Below are positions 25,784-28,298 of a stretch of DNA of 28,298 nt, in pieces (the first letter of the stretch is position 1; every line of letters begins with the position of its first letter). The DNA is from Gammaproteobacteria bacterium (lineage in GTDB: Bacteria > Pseudomonadota > Gammaproteobacteria > DAOWEP01), in contig DAOWEP010000139.1 in assembly GCA_030638455.1 (NCBI GenBank), positions 1 through 28,298 on the forward strand. Direction: 5' to 3'. A program made the translations under genes and the position numbers. The notes beneath the pieces were generated by a model. The model made no database searches, had not been told where the DNA came from, and saw nothing but the letters and a program-made list of their open reading frames with translations.

Positions 25784-27160
25784 ATGCCTCCTGATACATC
25801 CAGTAAAAAACCAACCCCAGTAATAATTGCAGGCGGAGGATGGTCCGGACTAGCCGCTGCTATAGAACTGGCCCACCATAAAATCCCTGTCACACTACTG
25901 GAGTCTGCCAAACAACTTGGTGGACGCGCACGATGCGTGCGTTTTAATGATCATCAGGTAGATAATGGACCACACATCATGATAGGCGCATATAGCAGCA
26001 TGCTATATTTGACCAAACTAATGAAGCTCAAGGAATCCGACCTATTCATTAGAAAACCTTTACGGCTATTTCTCAGGTCTCTGAAAACAAGGAAGTCTTT
26101 TGAACTACGTACACACAGGATACCGGCACCCCTGCATCTGCTTACCGCACTGCTTACCTGCAGTGGCCTGAAGGCCAGTGAAAAATGGCTGGCCATTCGT
26201 TTTATGAATAACATGCAACGCAGGAATTTTATACTGGACAAAGATGTCAGCGTATCTGATTTACTACACTCTGAAGCGCAAACAGAACATTTAATAAATT
26301 GCCTGTGGGCACCGCTTTGCATAGCCACACTTAACACACCTTTAGAAAAGGCATCGGCCCAGATATTTATCCATGTATTACAGGAAAGTTTCAGCGAAAA
26401 ACGAAAACATTCCGATACTTTAATCCCAAAAGTAAGCCTGGGTGACGTCCTGCCCAACCCGGCCTTCGATTTTATTGAGCGAAATGGCGGTCATATAGAA
26501 CTTGGCCAACGCGTTACGGACATTCATATTCAGGACAACGCTGTTACCGGGTTATCGATCTCTGATCGTAAAATGGCAGCTGACCATATCATCCTTGCCT
26601 TACCACAATATGCAGCTCACACACTGCTAAAACCACATATTTCGTGCAATACTGCATCTGATAAGCTGCAACAATTTTCAACACAACCCATTTGCACAAT
26701 TTATCTTCAATATCCACGACAGATTAAAATGAAACTGATGATGACAGGCGTACAGGACGGCATCTCACAATGGATATTTGATAGAAGAATATGCGGACAA
26801 AATGGCCTCATGGCGGTCATCATCAGTGCGGAAGGAGGCCATATAAACATGGATAACCAGACGCTTATACAAACAGTGATCGACGAGCTCGCCATTCTCA
26901 GGCCAGACTGGCCCAAGCCACTCGATACCATGGTAATACGTGAAAAAAGGGCTACATTTAACTGCCACACCGGGGTAAGCAAGCACAGGCCAGACCACAA
27001 AACTCCAGTAATGGGCTGCTGGCTGGCTGGTGACTACACCAACACCGGATTGCCTGCAACACTCGAAGGCGGTATCCGTAGTGGGTTAGAATGTGCACGC
27101 GCTGTCATTCAATCTATTGAGGGCATTAAATCTATTAACGAGGAAAGATCAAATGCGTGA
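25784..27160 (+). CDS. hpnE: Hydroxysqualene dehydroxylase HpnE
   Basis: The 458-residue FAD-dependent amine-oxidase/phytoene-desaturase-like enzyme has the dinucleotide motif VIIAGGGWSGLAAAIELA (residues 13-30). The FAD signature LLESAKQLGGRARC follows, and the C-terminal cofactor motif is GCWLAGDYTNTGLPATLEGGIRSG (about 411-436, key residues G-D-Y, P, E-G). Family knowledge: it reduces hydroxysqualene to squalene, finishing the HpnD-HpnC-HpnE route. The cyclase that would make hopanoids (shc) is not in view, so the fate of squalene is open. The gene starts 14 nt after hpnD without a Shine-Dalgarno, and its last 8 nt overlap the next gene. Confidence 0.93.
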   Translation: MPPDTSSKKPTPVIIAGGGWSGLAAAIELAHHKIPVTLLESAKQLGGRARCVRFNDHQVDNGPHIMIGAYSSMLYLTKLMKLKESDLFIRKPLRLFLRSLKTRKSFELRTHRIPAPLHLLTALLTCSGLKASEKWLAIRFMNNMQRRNFILDKDVSVSDLLHSEAQTEHLINCLWAPLCIATLNTPLEKASAQIFIHVLQESFSEKRKHSDTLIPKVSLGDVLPNPAFDFIERNGGHIELGQRVTDIHIQDNAVTGLSISDRKMAADHIILALPQYAAHTLLKPHISCNTASDKLQQFSTQPICTIYLQYPRQIKMKLMMTGVQDGISQWIFDRRICGQNGLMAVIISAEGGHINMDNQTLIQTVIDELAILRPDWPKPLDTMVIREKRATFNCHTGVSKHRPDHKTPVMGCWLAGDYTNTGLPATLEGGIRSGLECARAVIQSIEGIKSINEERSNA

Positions 27161-27890
27161 CTACACACCATCAGCCGACATACTTGATAACAGGGTCATA
27201 CTCATTACCGGTGCAGGAGATGGATTGGGCCGATGTATGGCAAAAACATTCGCCGGATATGGCGCTACGGTAATTTTGCTGGGTCGTACGATCAAAAAAC
27301 TGGAAGCAGTTTATGATGAGATAGAAAAAGCAGGCCATCCACAACCCGCCATCTACCCGATGAATCTGGAAGGTGCCACGGCAAAAGACTATGAAGACCT
27401 CGCAGCCACCATTGAAAAGGAATTTGGTCGACTCGATGGCCTGATACACAATGCTGCGCAGGCTGGCGCCATCACCCCTGTACAGTCCTATGACGCAGAG
27501 ACGTGGTATAAATTAATGCAGATTAACCTGAATGCACCTTTTCTGTTAACGCAGGCATGTCTTGAGCTACTCAAGACCTCACCGGATGCAGCGGTGACCT
27601 TTGTAGGCGACAATAAAACGCGTGCCTACTGGGGCGCATACGGGGTATCCAAAGTTGCCCTGGAAGGCTTTATGAAAATTCTGGCAGACGAGCTAGAAGA
27701 AAACACGACAGTACGAGTAAATTGCCTTGACCCCGGCCCCCTTCGCACAAAACTACGTGCCAATATCTATCCGGGTGAAAAACCGGAAGATATCCCAACC
27801 CCCGAAAGTGTTATGCCGGGCTTTCTATATCTGGCAGGGCCAGACAGTAAAGGCATTACGGGAAAAACATTTACAGCAGATGATTTTTAG
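27153..27890 (+). CDS. yciK: YciK-family short-chain dehydrogenase/reductase
   Basis: The 245-residue product has the SDR cofactor motif T19-G20-A-G-D-G24-L-G26 and ILLGRTIKKLE, which with its basic residues hints at NADP. It also has the HNAAQ turn (100-104), N125, and the active-site Y163/K167 in YWGAYGVSK. The usual catalytic serine region (FTSSS in E. coli YciK) reads TFVGDNKT and has no serine. The ATG at 27153, with GAGG upstream, is the real start; the frame is open to a GTG at 27093 but that part is not conserved. It overlaps hpnE by 8 nt. In Pseudomonas the gene directly follows mupP. The substrate is unknown. Confidence 0.9.
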   Translation: MRDYTPSADILDNRVILITGAGDGLGRCMAKTFAGYGATVILLGRTIKKLEAVYDEIEKAGHPQPAIYPMNLEGATAKDYEDLAATIEKEFGRLDGLIHNAAQAGAITPVQSYDAETWYKLMQINLNAPFLLTQACLELLKTSPDAAVTFVGDNKTRAYWGAYGVSKVALEGFMKILADELEENTTVRVNCLDPGPLRTKLRANIYPGEKPEDIPTPESVMPGFLYLAGPDSKGITGKTFTADDF

Positions 27891-27932
27891 AGAAAGGCAC
27901 CTGAAGACAGGAAACCCGTAGATATGTGTTAG

Positions 27933-27966
27933 TGTCTGAACGGAAACTCCATTTTCCGTTCAGACA
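27933..27966. terminator. Long hairpin between convergent yciK and EF-G genes
   Basis: TGTCTGAACGGAAA and TTTCCGTTCAGACA form a perfect 14-bp stem with a 6-nt loop. It lies 42 nt past the yciK stop and 22 nt past the EF-G gene stop. Further pairing (TTAG/CTAA) extends it across a small internal mismatch. No T-run follows on either strand, so it is not a textbook intrinsic terminator, but its place suits a bidirectional transcript end or 3' stabiliser. Confidence 0.7.
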
Positions 27967-27988
27967 TCCACTAATAAGAAATAAAGGC

Positions 27989-28298
27989 TTATTTAGCCGC
28001 TTCGCGTTCTTTAACTTCTTTGATCACGTCCTCAGCAACATTCTTCGGACAAGGTGCGTAGTGTGAGAACTCCATAGAGAACTGGCCACGACCCGAGGTC
28101 ATGGTACGCAGATCACCGATGTAACCAAACATTTCACTTAGCGCCACGTCCGCCTTGATACGAACAGTTGTCGGACCCGCTTCCTGTGACTTGATCATGC
28201 CACGACGGCGATTCAGGTCGCCAATTACATCACCTACGTGATCCTCCGGTGTAAATACGTCTACCTTCATGATTGGCTCTAGCAATTGAGGGCCAGCC
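27989..28298 (-). CDS. fusA: Elongation factor G, C-terminal part (runs off window)
   Basis: About 103 codons of the 3' end are present, starting upstream of the window. The product reads [20 protein letters not shown], then [15 protein letters not shown] (the domain IV/V junction), then domain V with [32 protein letters not shown] is the GTPase that moves tRNAs and mRNA through the ribosome. The tail [21 protein letters not shown] differs from the E. coli end, and many gammaproteobacteria carry a second EF-G. So this may be fusA or a fusA2-like paralogue. No str-operon gene is in view to decide; its genomic company (next to yciK, not rpsG or tuf) mildly favours a second copy. Confidence 0.9.
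   Translation of the reverse strand, partial: AGPQLLEPIMKVDVFTPEDHVGDVIGDLNRRRGMIKSQEAGPTTVRIKADVALSEMFGYIGDLRTMTSGRGQFSMEFSHYAPCPKNVAEDVIKEVKEREAAK

Noticed and set aside
25954..26457. A 167-codon open frame on the minus strand
   Set aside because: It lies opposite hpnE, whose motifs are clear at both ends; the product here resembles nothing known.
27093..27152. Longer N-terminus for the YciK-type SDR from a GTG at 27093
   Set aside because: It would overlap hpnE by 68 nt, and E. coli YciK starts at the point matching ATG 27153, which has its own GAGG.

Overview
The window reads as a chromosomal segment of a free-living, moderately AT-rich gammaproteobacterium. The core block, read on the minus strand (gyrA, serC, serA, pheA, hisC, tyrA, aroA, cmk, rpsA, ihfB), and the plus-strand block mtaD, ubiG, HAD phosphatase, ... 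yciK follow the gene order I know from Pseudomonas. Here aroA and tyrA are separate genes, and the YciK gene is split from the phosphatase by rmuC and three squalene-biosynthesis genes. I cannot name the genus.

Left edge (1-1515, minus): the entry to a surface-polysaccharide locus. It holds an RfaH-type antiterminator, a winged-helix regulator with an added Rossmann-like domain, an exact 11-base ops element (the RfaH recruitment signal), and the start of an O-antigen ligase/polymerase-like membrane protein that runs off the window. 1756-4386 (minus): lapA-lapB-pyrF with comEA behind, covering LPS assembly control, pyrimidine synthesis and a periplasmic DNA-binding protein. A strong intrinsic terminator at 4527-4556 separates this unit from ihfB.

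4629-17405 (minus): a long run of housekeeping genes. It covers gyrase A, serine synthesis (serC, serA), aromatic amino acid synthesis (pheA, hisC, tyrA, aroA), CMP kinase, ribosomal protein S1 with a two-hairpin leader, and IHF beta. 17713-19608 (minus): methylthioribose-1-phosphate isomerase (mtnA) and an orphan OmpR-type response regulator. The divergent MTA/SAH deaminase (mtaD, plus) suggests methylthioadenosine salvage through methylthioinosine.

19806-27890 (plus): mtaD, ubiG, a HAD phosphatase placed like mupP, rmuC, hpnC-hpnD-hpnE (farnesyl diphosphate to squalene in three steps) and a yciK-type SDR whose usual catalytic serine is absent. A 14-bp hairpin lies before the convergent 3' end of an EF-G gene that leaves the window at 28298.

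The most notable signals are the complete RfaH/ops pair with a possibly near-leaderless regulator gene, the squalene cassette set between two usually adjacent genes, and three separate three-copy tandem repeats of 14-15 bp (two at gene ends, one inside pheA). No tRNA, rRNA, insertion sequence or CRISPR array was seen.
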